Shown: positions 56,116-64,000 of the stretch, in pieces
Layout of the letters: every line of letters starts with the position of its first letter
Numbering within the stretch: position 1 is the stretch's first letter
NCBI GenBank assembly: GCA_947169115.1
Contig: CAMVOK010000006.1
Coordinates: 62,001 to 126,000, forward strand
Length of the DNA: 64,000 bases
Source of the DNA: an uncultured Prevotellaceae bacterium
Lineage (GTDB): Bacteria; Bacteroidota; Bacteroidia; Bacteroidales; Bacteroidaceae
Direction of reading: 5' to 3'
Translations under genes and position numbers: made by a program
The notes under the pieces: generated by a model
Told to the model about the DNA's origin: nothing
What the model saw: the letters and a program-made list of their open reading frames with translations, nothing else
Database searches by the model: none

Positions 56116-57318
56116 TTACTCAATATACAGCACCAGCCCCTTCAGGTATTCACCTTCGGGATGATAGATATTGACGGGATGGTCGGCAGGCTGATGTAAC
56201 TGGTGAAGGATTCTCACATTCCGTTTTGCCAATGTCGCTGCCGTAAAGACAGCCATGCGAAACTGCTCTTTCGAAATTGCCTGGGAACAACTAAACGTGA
56301 ACAAAAGACTGCCCGAAGGCATTTTCTCCATCGCACGGGCATTCAGTTTCGTATATCCTTTTATGGCATGACGCACAGCATCACGATGCTTGGCAAAGGC
56401 CGGTGGATCGAGAATAACTAAATCATAGGAAGTAAGAGGTGAGGTGGTAGAAGCAGAAGGAATTGAATCCAAAAACTTGAAGGCATCCTCGGCAAACGCT
56501 TGATGACGTGAGTCACCGGGAAAGTTCAGTTCGACATTGGCATTTGCCAAGTCCACTGCTTTCTGACTGCTATCTACGGAGTGAACCAACTGTGCTCCAC
56601 CTCGCATCGCATAGACACTGAAACCACCCGTATAGCAGAACATATTCAACACCTTTTTACCCTTAGAGTATTGTTCTACTAAACTTCTGTTATCTCGTTG
56701 GTCCACAAAGAATCCCGTTTTCTGTCCACGTAGCCAATCGATATGAAACCTCAGACCATTCTCCACGGCCACATCATCAAGTGTGCTCCCTATGATGAAG
56801 CCATTCTCTTGTCCCAATTCGGCCTTGAAGGGCAATGTTGTCTCACTCTTATAATAGACACTCTCCAACGCATCCCCCATAACTTCCTTTAGTGCCTGTG
56901 CTATCGTTTGCCGACAAACATGCATTCCCACACTGTGAGCTTGCATAACAGCCGTCTTCCCATACACGTCGATGACTAATCCAGGCAGATTATCACCTTC
57001 ACCATGCACTAAACGATAGGTTCCATTGTTGGATTTTCCTGCAACACCAATTGCAAGCCTCATATCATAGGCAGAACGAAGACGACGCCCCCAAAAGGCA
57101 TAGTCAATGGCCTCATCCATGAAAGACAGTACACGAACCGCAATACTACCTATCTGCCAATGGCCGACAGCAACGAAACTGCCATCCGAGGTCACTACAC
57201 GAACTGTGTCTCCTTCGTTTAGTTTTCCATCTATTTGCTTAACAGCACCAGAGAAAACCCATGGATGATAGCGACGAAGGCTTTCATCCTTCCCTTTATT
57301 CAGATATATTGTCTTCAT
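56116..57318 (-). CDS. rlmI: 23S rRNA (cytosine1962-C5)-methyltransferase
   Basis: RlmI methylates C1962 of 23S rRNA. The 400-residue protein begins with a PUA domain (KDESLRRYHPWVFSGAVKQI), then a central domain and a Rossmann methyltransferase (from about 200) with KVLNMFCYTGGFSVYAMRGG as SAM motif I. The catalytic motif is LDPPAFAK, followed by the Cys of FTFSCSQAI. The start overlaps the end of the exonuclease gene by 23 bp. The PUA-RlmI architecture is shared with the DUF of YccW type, so the assignment is good. Confidence 0.92.
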   Translation of the reverse strand: MKTIYLNKGKDESLRRYHPWVFSGAVKQIDGKLNEGDTVRVVTSDGSFVAVGHWQIGSIAVRVLSFMDEAIDYAFWGRRLRSAYDMRLAIGVAGKSNNGTYRLVHGEGDNLPGLVIDVYGKTAVMQAHSVGMHVCRQTIAQALKEVMGDALESVYYKSETTLPFKAELGQENGFIIGSTLDDVAVENGLRFHIDWLRGQKTGFFVDQRDNRSLVEQYSKGKKVLNMFCYTGGFSVYAMRGGAQLVHSVDSSQKAVDLANANVELNFPGDSRHQAFAEDAFKFLDSIPSASTTSPLTSYDLVILDPPAFAKHRDAVRHAIKGYTKLNARAMEKMPSGSLLFTFSCSQAISKEQFRMAVFTAATLAKRNVRILHQLHQPADHPVNIYHPEGEYLKGLVLYIE

Positions 57319-57928
57319 GTTTAATTAATTCCCAATCACCAGTTTCCTTTAACCGATATAATTCCTCATAAATACGAATACATGCCCATGCATCTGTAGC
57401 CGCATATACCTTCTGAGCATCAGAGAGTGCATCAGCCTCCCAATTAGAGAGCTGTTGATTCTTTGATATCTTCTGTCCGAATACATTCGCATACAGTTTC
57501 TGTAAACTTCGATCTTCAATACCGAAATAGCTTACATGCTCCTGCAAATCAAAGAAGTCACCCATTGCAAAGTTTGTTCGACGTCGCAATTGCTGTACAT
57601 CATCACGCCACGAAAGTACGATCTTTAGTACACGTTTATCACTCAAAAGTTGAATCACTGATTGTGGCAATCCCATTTTATTTAATCGAAATAGGAAACA
57701 CGTATCGGGAGTTGCCACCTGTAAAAGTGCAACCATATTCATGGGGCCGGGACGAAATGTGGGACGAGTTTCTGTATCAAACCCCAAAATGGGCTGAGAA
57801 AGGAGGTACGACACTGCCCTTTCAGCCTCCGCCTCAGTCTGAACGACAATAATACGTCCCTCAAACCTCACACGAGGCAAGTCCCCAAGTTTGTGTTTAT
57901 CAAACCTATCCCACAAGACCTTAGTCAT
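57296..57928 (-). CDS. 3'-5' exonuclease of the DEDDy family
   Basis: I start at MTKVLWDRFDKHK (ATG 57926-57928), which overlaps the DUF5063 stop by 8 bp; an ATG five codons earlier is possible. The 210-residue protein has ExoI motif LGFDTETRPTF (DxE), ExoII around LKIVLSWRDDVQQL (Asp), and ExoIII KVYAATDAWACI (Y...D). That is the RNase D/WRN-exonuclease pattern without an HRDC domain. It probably trims RNA or DNA 3' ends; sequence alone cannot tell which. It overlaps rlmI by 23 bp. Confidence 0.88.
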   Translation of the reverse strand: MTKVLWDRFDKHKLGDLPRVRFEGRIIVVQTEAEAERAVSYLLSQPILGFDTETRPTFRPGPMNMVALLQVATPDTCFLFRLNKMGLPQSVIQLLSDKRVLKIVLSWRDDVQQLRRRTNFAMGDFFDLQEHVSYFGIEDRSLQKLYANVFGQKISKNQQLSNWEADALSDAQKVYAATDAWACIRIYEELYRLKETGDWELIKHEDNISE

Positions 57929-58478
57929 CGTACTCCGCATCAAATGGTTGAGAATCCGACCGAGAATATTTGGTATAGTGCAAACGCTTCATTGCATCAA
58001 CAAGGGCCAGTCCCCAATATAATTCAAAACTATCTTTCACTGCCCATAGTGCATCGAACATACAACCCTCCGTTCCGTCTTGATACACAGCGAGGAAATT
58101 ACGCAATGGCTGGTAAATGTCGGCTAAATGTTCTGACAGTGATTTCCATTGTGTCTCATCAGTTTCCATCGCATTCTCATACGATATATCCAGATACTGA
58201 TCTTCGTCAGTAATTATGTCATATACAATACGGCGAATCCAATTATAATCATCCTCTGTCACCTTAGCCTGAGGAAGGAAATCCCCTTCACTTTCAACAC
58301 TAGGAAGCAATTGAGCTTTTACATACAACAAAGGTAACAACTTCAGTACAGTATCGTAGAAATCATCTCTGGAGCGGCCTTCCGATTTCTCAAGAAAAGC
58401 ACAATACTCAACGGCTACTGTCACAAACTCAATCGTGTCGTGACCATAGATTATCTTGGATTTATCATTTGGTTTCAT
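57921..58478 (-). CDS. DUF5063 family protein
   Basis: The 185-residue protein is acidic, cytosolic (no signal or membrane segment) and mostly helical. The pattern VTVAVEYCAFLEKSEGRSRD at the N-terminus and YWGLALVDAMKRLHYTKY near the C-terminus match DUF5063, a family of unknown function. It is the first gene of the minus-strand run that continues through exonuclease, rlmI and onward. The upstream 278-bp gap holds a family B variant and the promoter region of the divergent ftsK. Confidence 0.7.
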   Translation of the reverse strand: MKPNDKSKIIYGHDTIEFVTVAVEYCAFLEKSEGRSRDDFYDTVLKLLPLLYVKAQLLPSVESEGDFLPQAKVTEDDYNWIRRIVYDIITDEDQYLDISYENAMETDETQWKSLSEHLADIYQPLRNFLAVYQDGTEGCMFDALWAVKDSFELYWGLALVDAMKRLHYTKYSRSDSQPFDAEYDD

Positions 58479-58548
58479 ACCGTTAGGTGTAGTATATTCT
58501 TGGCAAAATTACGAAAAAACGAGAGAAATGCCAAATTCATTTGAGCAA

Positions 58549-58625
58549 TTCTTGCTCCGCAGGCTACGCAAGCGGTAAACCGGTTACTCGCACAGCGAGC
58601 GTAGTCCTACGGCCCTTCGATTACC
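58549..58625. repeat. family B variant between DUF5063 and ftsK
   Basis: ATTCTTGCTCCGCAGGCTAC, GCAAGCGGTAAACCGGTTAC, a CTCGC-ACA-GCGAG palindrome and TACGGCCCTTCGATTACCG follow one another. The GCGGTAAACC end matches the copy at 42,011. It lies in the leader gap before ftsK and contains no gene. Confidence 0.7.
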
Positions 58626-58710
58626 GAGTGCCAGGTAAGTTCGGCAGAGCCAAAATCATAAAAACTATTAAACTTCAAGGCTACAGATATGGAATCTGCC
58701 AAAAATTTCT

Positions 58711-58718
58711 TATCTTTG
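58711..58718 (+). promoter_or_regulatory. -7 box of ftsK
   Basis: TATCTTTG matches TAnnTTTG, about 39 bp before the ftsK ATG at 58757. No good TTTG lies at the -33 position. Confidence 0.45.
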
Positions 58719-58756
58719 CACGATTTTATAAATAAGGTAAAACAATACATACCTAT

Positions 58757-61204
58757 ATGGCAAACCAGACAAAAACAGAAATAAGCACACGTACGACTAA
58801 AAAGACGACAAGTAAACCACGGCGAAAAGTAAAAACGGCCAATGGAGATATAGAAGAGCCTATCAGCAAGCTGGAACTATCAAGATGGATTGTCAGTGGA
58901 ATATTATTTCTAACAGCCATCCTGCTCCTGTTATCCTTCCTTTCCAATCTGTTTCAAGGACCACAAGAGCGCAATTGGTTAGGTGATTTGGGTAAAACCC
59001 TGGTCGAAGTGGTCATGAATAGGACATTCGGACAGGCAACTTTTTTGTTGCCCATCCTCATGATTGTTGCCGCTCTCCGCATTCTTGAAATCGGACGAAT
59101 CCGCATGTGGAAATGGTTACTTAACTGCATAATATTAATGGTATGGTTTTCCATAGCTGGAGAAATGCTGCAAAGATTCTTTTTTACGGAAAGTCATATC
59201 TACATAGGGGGCATGCACGGTAAAACTGCACTCAACTATTTGGCAGAGAAAATTGGAAGTGCAGGCACATTCATCACACTTCTCATTACGGCCATCGCCT
59301 ATATCGGTTATTTAAGTGGTGAAACAATACACATCATACAACGTGCATTGAATGCGGCTCGCCGTCGTGCAGAGAGGCAAAATGAGTCAGATGAAGTTGA
59401 GGAGTTGACCAAAGACGAGGGTAATTACCAACAAGACGAATACGAACGTCCCGCAATAGAGGAGACAACAGACACCACAAATAATATCTCCACAGACACT
59501 GCAACCACAGTGACCTTTGAGAAAATACCTGCAGGATCAGAGACGGTAACTACAGACGATGACATTCCTTTCGAAGTGGAAGCAACAGGTCAAACTGAGA
59601 GCAAGGATGTAGAAAAAGACGGGATGAAAGTACACGTCGGTAAGGGGGAAGAAGAAGCCGACCTTGACGAGACAGGCATGTTAGAGCCATACGACCCCAA
59701 ACTCGACCTCAGCCATTATGCCTACCCCACTATCGACCTCCTAAAGAAGTACGATAACGACCAGGTAAGCATTGATATGGATGAGCAGAAAAAGAACAAG
59801 GACCAGATATTGATGGCTCTCCACAACTTTGGTGTAGAAATCAGTAGCATAAAAGCCACTGTCGGTCCCACCATCACACTATATGAGATTACTCCTGCAC
59901 CTGGTGTTCGTATCTCTAAGATTCGTAACTTGGAAGACGATATCGCACTGAGCCTATCCGCCCTTGGAATACGTATCATTGCTCCCATACCAGGTAAAGG
60001 CACCGTGGGTATAGAGGTGCCCAATGCCAAGCCACAGATGGTGTCAATGGAGAGTATCATCAACAGTCGAAAATTCCAGACTACGGAGTTCGAACTGCCC
60101 ATGGCTCTCGGAAAGACCATTACAAACGAGATTTTCATGGTTGACTTAGCAAAGATGCCTCATCTTCTGGTCGCCGGTGCCACAGGTCAAGGTAAGTCTG
60201 TAGGTCTGAATGCCATTATAACGTCCCTACTCTACAAGAAACATCCTGCAGAGCTAAAATTGGTGATGGTTGACCCCAAAAAAGTGGAATTCTCGGTCTA
60301 TAATCCCATTGTCAATCATTTCCTGGCTCAAGTCGAAGGTAACGAAGACAGTGAAGAGCCCATCATTACCGACGTGAACAAGGTGGTACAGACCCTGAAG
60401 AGTCTGTGCGTGGAAATGGACACCCGTTATGATTTACTGAAAAGAGCACGTGCACGTAACATTAAGGAATACAACGAAAAATTCAAGTCACGCCATCTGA
60501 ATCCCAATAATGGGCATAAGTTTATGCCCTACATTGTGGTTATCATTGATGAGTTTGGTGACCTGATTATGACAGCCGGCAAGGAAATAGAACTCCCCAT
60601 CGCACGAATTGCACAATTGGCACGTGCAGTTGGCATCCACATGATTATTGCCACCCAACGTCCGACGACCAATATCATTACAGGAACCATCAAAGCTAAC
60701 TTCCCGGCTCGCATGGCTTTCAAGGTAAGTGCCATGATTGATAGCCGTACAATCCTTGACCGCCCTGGAGCCAACCAACTTGTTGGTAAAGGTGATATGT
60801 TATTCTTAGCAGGAACAGAACCCGTCCGCGTTCAATGTGCCTTTGTGGATACCCCAGAAGTAGAACGTATATGTAACTATATTGCTTGTCAGCAAAGCTA
60901 CAATGGTCCTTTCGCCCTTCCTCCCGTGGCTATGGAAGGCGAAGATGGTGGTGGAGCAGCCGATGTGGACATGAATCACCTTGATCCCATGCTTGAAGAG
61001 GTAGCTAAACTTGTGGTTCAGACCCAGCAAGGTTCAACCAGCATGATTCAACGAAAGTTTGCCATTGGATATAATCGAGCTGGACGTCTTATGGACCAAT
61101 TGGAAAAAATCGGTGTCGTAGGACCTGCCCAAGGCAGCAAACCACGTGAAGTATTATGCGTAGGTGATATTGAATTACTGAAAATACTAGAGAATCTACA
61201 TTAA
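58757..61204 (+). CDS. ftsK: FtsK/SpoIIIE-type DNA translocase
   Basis: FtsK pumps chromosome ends across the septum and activates dimer resolution. The 815-residue protein has a basic N-terminal stretch, four membrane helices (about 38-62, 90-112, 122-142 and 170-192) and an acidic disordered linker (about 210-310). The motor domain has Walker A LLVAGATGQGKSVGLN (Lys about 482) and Walker B YIVVIIDEFGDL. The DNA-guiding gamma domain is at the C-terminus (SMIQRKFAIGYNRAGRLMDQ). lolA-like and trxB genes follow closely, an arrangement common in Bacteroidota. Confidence 0.96.
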   Translation: MANQTKTEISTRTTKKTTSKPRRKVKTANGDIEEPISKLELSRWIVSGILFLTAILLLLSFLSNLFQGPQERNWLGDLGKTLVEVVMNRTFGQATFLLPILMIVAALRILEIGRIRMWKWLLNCIILMVWFSIAGEMLQRFFFTESHIYIGGMHGKTALNYLAEKIGSAGTFITLLITAIAYIGYLSGETIHIIQRALNAARRRAERQNESDEVEELTKDEGNYQQDEYERPAIEETTDTTNNISTDTATTVTFEKIPAGSETVTTDDDIPFEVEATGQTESKDVEKDGMKVHVGKGEEEADLDETGMLEPYDPKLDLSHYAYPTIDLLKKYDNDQVSIDMDEQKKNKDQILMALHNFGVEISSIKATVGPTITLYEITPAPGVRISKIRNLEDDIALSLSALGIRIIAPIPGKGTVGIEVPNAKPQMVSMESIINSRKFQTTEFELPMALGKTITNEIFMVDLAKMPHLLVAGATGQGKSVGLNAIITSLLYKKHPAELKLVMVDPKKVEFSVYNPIVNHFLAQVEGNEDSEEPIITDVNKVVQTLKSLCVEMDTRYDLLKRARARNIKEYNEKFKSRHLNPNNGHKFMPYIVVIIDEFGDLIMTAGKEIELPIARIAQLARAVGIHMIIATQRPTTNIITGTIKANFPARMAFKVSAMIDSRTILDRPGANQLVGKGDMLFLAGTEPVRVQCAFVDTPEVERICNYIACQQSYNGPFALPPVAMEGEDGGGAADVDMNHLDPMLEEVAKLVVQTQQGSTSMIQRKFAIGYNRAGRLMDQLEKIGVVGPAQGSKPREVLCVGDIELLKILENLH

Positions 61205-61209
61205 ATAAG

Positions 61210-61860
61210 ATGAGAAAAATATTAGTTACGTTAGTATTATTCAATCTCTTATCTTCCTTCACCCCAATCTTTGCAATTAGCAAAGAAGGAGAAGCAAAGA
61301 AGATACTGGATAAGACGGCAGCACATATCAGTAAGGCCGGTGGTATTTCCCTTAGCTTCACGGCAACCAGCCTTGTGGGTAAAACTTCACAAGGGAGTAC
61401 AAGCGGAACCATGGACATTATGGGCAAGAAGTTCATTATGCGTACCCCAGATATACAGACATGGTTTGACGGCAAAACACAATGGACCCTACAAACGGGT
61501 GATAGCGAAGTAAGTATGTCGGAACCCAGTGGTGCAGAATTGCAAGCCATTAATCCCTACGCTTTTCTGGAAATCTATAAGCATGGCTTTACATACAAAA
61601 TGAAAAAGGACATTCTCTCGAATGGAAAAGAAGGTTATAAGATATACTTGACCGCCGACAACAGTAAACAAGAGATTCGGGAAATGTTTCTTGAAATAGA
61701 CCTGCGATACAATCCTGTACGGGTTTCCATGCGACAAGGTAAAAACCAATGGGCACGAATTGTAGTGAACACCTTCAAAACAGGCCAGAAATTTAATGCC
61801 CAACATTTTACTTTCCCTAAGAAGCAATATCCCAACATAGAAATTATTGACTTAAGATAA
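61210..61860 (+). CDS. LolA-like periplasmic lipoprotein carrier
   Basis: This protein probably carries lipoproteins from the inner to the outer membrane. The 216-residue protein has a signal peptide (MRKILVTLVLFNLLSSFTPI, then FAIS). The LolA-like half-barrel follows: ISLSFTATSLVGKTSQGSTS, MGKKFIMRTPDIQTWFDGKT and SEPSGAELQAINPYAFLEIY. The start is 5 bp after the ftsK stop and the next gene follows after 7 bp, so the three are cotranscribed. The assignment rests on these motifs and on conserved gene order beside ftsK. Confidence 0.88.
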   Translation: MRKILVTLVLFNLLSSFTPIFAISKEGEAKKILDKTAAHISKAGGISLSFTATSLVGKTSQGSTSGTMDIMGKKFIMRTPDIQTWFDGKTQWTLQTGDSEVSMSEPSGAELQAINPYAFLEIYKHGFTYKMKKDILSNGKEGYKIYLTADNSKQEIREMFLEIDLRYNPVRVSMRQGKNQWARIVVNTFKTGQKFNAQHFTFPKKQYPNIEIIDLR

Positions 61861-61867
61861 ATATACA

Positions 61868-62800
61868 ATGGAACACATTCGCTGCCTCATCATTGGCGCT
61901 GGCCCTGCAGGCTACACTGCAGCCATTTATGCCGGACGCGCAAATCTCAACCCCGTATTATACGAGGGAATACAACCTGGCGGTCAACTTACACAAACCA
62001 CCGAAGTAGAGAACTTTCCTGGATATCCCGATGGAGTACAGGGCTTTGACATGATGGAGGATATTCGCAAACAAGCCGAGAGGTTCGGATGCGAAATGCG
62101 TCCTGCGACAGTTGTAAGAACCGACCTCGGACAACGTCCTTACCATATATGGTTAGATGACTCAACGGAACTTACAGCAGATAGTATCATTATCGCAACA
62201 GGAGCCACGGCAAAATACTTAGGTCTCAAAGACGAGAAAGACTTCAACGGACGTGGAGTAAGTGCGTGTGCCACATGTGACGGTTTCTTCTATCGCAAGA
62301 AAACAGTAGCTGTGGTTGGCGGAGGAGATACAGCTTGTGAGGAAGCTTCTTACCTGGCTGGTCTTGCCTCAAAAGTATATCTTATTGTCAGAAAGCCCTA
62401 CTTACGTGCGACCCCAATCATGCAAGAACGTGTATTGAATAATCCGAAGATTGAAGTCCTCTTTGAACATAATACCGAAGGGCTCTTTGGAGGAGAACAT
62501 TTGGAGGGAGCACATCTGGTATATCGCAAAGGAGAAACGGATGAACGCCACTACGACATACAAATTGACGGATTCTTCCTTGCCATCGGTCACAAGCCCA
62601 ACAGCGATATATTCCGTCCTTGGGTAAAAACAGACGAAACGGGCTACATCATAGTTGAAGGCGACAGCCCACGTACAGGAGTTCCAGGTGTGTTTGCTGC
62701 TGGCGACGTAGCCGATCCTCATTACCGTCAGGCCGTCATTGCAGCAGGAAGCGGAGCCAAAGCTGCCATTGAAGCAGAAAGATATCTGGCGACACTATGA
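61868..62800 (+). CDS. trxB: thioredoxin-disulfide reductase
   Basis: The flavoenzyme reduces thioredoxin with NADPH. The 310-residue protein has the FAD motif IIGAGPAGYTAAIYAGRA at 8-25 and the redox-active CATCDG with Cys134 and Cys137. The NADPH motif VVGGGDTACEEASYLAG follows, and the second FAD motif is GVFAAGDVAD. The length fits the low-molecular-weight bacterial type. Its stop codon overlaps the next start by ATGA. Confidence 0.96.
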   Translation: MEHIRCLIIGAGPAGYTAAIYAGRANLNPVLYEGIQPGGQLTQTTEVENFPGYPDGVQGFDMMEDIRKQAERFGCEMRPATVVRTDLGQRPYHIWLDDSTELTADSIIIATGATAKYLGLKDEKDFNGRGVSACATCDGFFYRKKTVAVVGGGDTACEEASYLAGLASKVYLIVRKPYLRATPIMQERVLNNPKIEVLFEHNTEGLFGGEHLEGAHLVYRKGETDERHYDIQIDGFFLAIGHKPNSDIFRPWVKTDETGYIIVEGDSPRTGVPGVFAAGDVADPHYRQAVIAAGSGAKAAIEAERYLATL

Positions 62801-64000
62801 CAAAATATCAACTATACAAGTTAGTTGAAAAAACAGAGACGCTAAAGGACGAAAGGCATCCCATGTTCGAGAGGAACAAGTTCATGAAGTTCCTCGCATG
62901 GTTTATGGTGGCCTACTATGCCGCAATACTGCTTTTTCTGGGAGTAGTATTGGGCTTTGCCCTAAAAGGTGATTATTCTGCGGCTTATCACAGACTGGAT
63001 GGAGGCTTCTTCTATTTGCTAATCATTGACTTCTGGACACGTTTTGCCTTACAAGAGACACCTGCCCAGAAGACTCATTGTTATGCATTATTGCCCATAC
63101 GTCGCTCATTCTTAATGAAAATCTACCTCATTAGGAATATGCTCTCACTGGGCAATCTGTTTTGGGCATTCTTTCTCATTCCGTTCGGACTTGTCGGTGT
63201 TGTTCCCATAGCTGGTTGGGATGCCATGTTGGGCTGGCTTATAGGTTACTGGTTGTTATTTGTCTTCAACGGATTGTGCTACCTTTTTGTCCGTGCCCTC
63301 TGCATGAGACACATGCTTTGGTTCTTGGCTCCCCTATCCATACACATTATACTAGCATGTGTATGCACCATACCCGACCACAATGTGTTACGCGTACCTT
63401 TCGTAATGTTTATAAACGGATTTGCCACATGGGATTTGTGGGCGTTCCTGATTATTGCAGGTCTCATATCCATTGTCCTTTGGAGCAATTATCGCTTACA
63501 AATGGGAATGCTGTATAACGAAATTGGCAAAAAGGAAGAGGTACAACTAAAGAACGCATCACAGTTCTCCGTTCTCAACCGATATGGGGCTATGGGCGAA
63601 TACTTGAAAATGGAAATCAAGCTTCGCATGCGCAACAAGCAAGTAAGGACACAGTTTTTTGTCGGTCTTGGGCTAATCATCTTCTTCAGCATTATGCTCT
63701 ATTTTACCGATATATACGACGGAGGTTTCATGAAATCCTTCATCTGTCTTTACAACTATATCATTTTGGGTGTAATGACTTTGGGCACAATTATGTGTTA
63801 CGAAGGTAACTACATCGATGGGTTAATGGCTCGCCGTGATAGCATCTATGACTTGTTGCGTGCCAAGTACTATTTCAATTCAGCGATACTGATTCTCCCT
63901 TTCCTATTTATCATCCCTCTAATGATAATTGGCAAGATTAGTGTATGGATGAACATCGGCTATCTCCTATTCACCGTTGGTGTACTCTATCCCTGTTTAT
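62797..64000 (+). CDS. DUF5687-like membrane protein (partial, C-terminus outside window)
   Basis: The open frame starts at ATG 62797-62799 (MTKYQLYKLVEKTETLKDER), overlapping the trxB stop, and runs to the window end (about 401 residues). It has many membrane helices (MKFLAWFMVAYYAAILLFLG, LGNLFWAFFLIPFGLVGVVP, LDLWAFLIIAG-type and others) with a central soluble loop (NRYGAMGEYLKMEIKLRMRN). This resembles DUF5687, an exporter permease family of Bacteroidota that usually has an ABC ATPase gene next to it, which here would be past the window edge. The ATG overlap implies cotranscription with trxB. Confidence 0.7.
   Translation, partial: MTKYQLYKLVEKTETLKDERHPMFERNKFMKFLAWFMVAYYAAILLFLGVVLGFALKGDYSAAYHRLDGGFFYLLIIDFWTRFALQETPAQKTHCYALLPIRRSFLMKIYLIRNMLSLGNLFWAFFLIPFGLVGVVPIAGWDAMLGWLIGYWLLFVFNGLCYLFVRALCMRHMLWFLAPLSIHIILACVCTIPDHNVLRVPFVMFINGFATWDLWAFLIIAGLISIVLWSNYRLQMGMLYNEIGKKEEVQLKNASQFSVLNRYGAMGEYLKMEIKLRMRNKQVRTQFFVGLGLIIFFSIMLYFTDIYDGGFMKSFICLYNYIILGVMTLGTIMCYEGNYIDGLMARRDSIYDLLRAKYYFNSAILILPFLFIIPLMIIGKISVWMNIGYLLFTVGVLYPCL

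Overview
This window looks like the chromosome of a member of the Prevotellaceae (Bacteroidota; Prevotella/Segatella-like). The reasons are the promoters of Bacteroidota form (TTG or TTTG, 19-20 bp, then TAnnTTTG), the near absence of Shine-Dalgarno sites, BACON-domain lipoproteins, BspA-type leucine-rich repeat proteins, secreted proteins ending in a short 'YDLxGR...GxYxxxGKK' tail, a PPi-dependent phosphofructokinase, and a serine pathway with DUF1015-serA-serC in a row. I cannot name the species from sequence alone.

Layout. 1-2,621: serine synthesis (DUF1015 partial, serA, serC). 2,713-8,082: a tight four-gene minus-strand operon joined by ATGA overlaps (BACON-like lipoprotein, GH51 arabinofuranosidase, MltG transglycosylase, CE12 acetylesterase). 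8,203-11,535: a small winged-helix-like protein with a possible clamp-binding tail, and an LptD-like outer-membrane protein. 12,261-18,511: a very large beta-helix surface protein with three 305-residue modules, and a membrane-bound AraC regulator. 18,880-24,583: MFS transporter, FadL-type porin, a Gly/Tyr/Trp/Arg low-complexity exported protein, prmA. 24,560-32,747: GH25 lysozyme, PPi-PFK, PL11 rhamnogalacturonan lyase, DPP-IV peptidase. 33,074-43,282: accessory region with surface lipoprotein, BspA-like protein, an orphan membrane protein, an ATPase gene with a likely nonsense codon near its start, and many non-coding repeats. 43,613-50,830: housekeeping (aspS, gph, ribE, guaA) and a likely cell-wall sugar salvage pair, an AmgK-like kinase fused to a RapZ C-terminal domain followed by a MurU-like uridylyltransferase. 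50,845-58,478: an eight-gene minus-strand run (DUF5063, exonuclease, rlmI, nupG-like, rsmE, unknown, ABC ATPase, permease). 58,757-64,000: ftsK, lolA-like, trxB, DUF5687 permease (partial).

Pectin theme: PL11, CE12 and GH51 in two loci point to degradation of rhamnogalacturonan I and its arabinan side chains; no SusC/SusD pair lies in the window.

The most unusual content is non-coding. (A) Three cassettes of 23-bp tandem units end in a shared junction and a 27-29 bp perfect inverted repeat. (B) A dispersed ~50-bp palindromic element follows a purine-rich tract at several intergenic sites, and one copy sits in frame inside the murU-like gene. (C) A REP-like palindrome recurs before the MFS gene and appears to donate its -33 box. 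(D) Heptanucleotide runs fill many intergenic gaps, while the comparable run inside a coding region has a 9-bp period that keeps the frame. (E) A ~157-bp imperfect palindrome resembles a miniature transposable element. No tRNA, rRNA, CRISPR array or transposase gene was seen.
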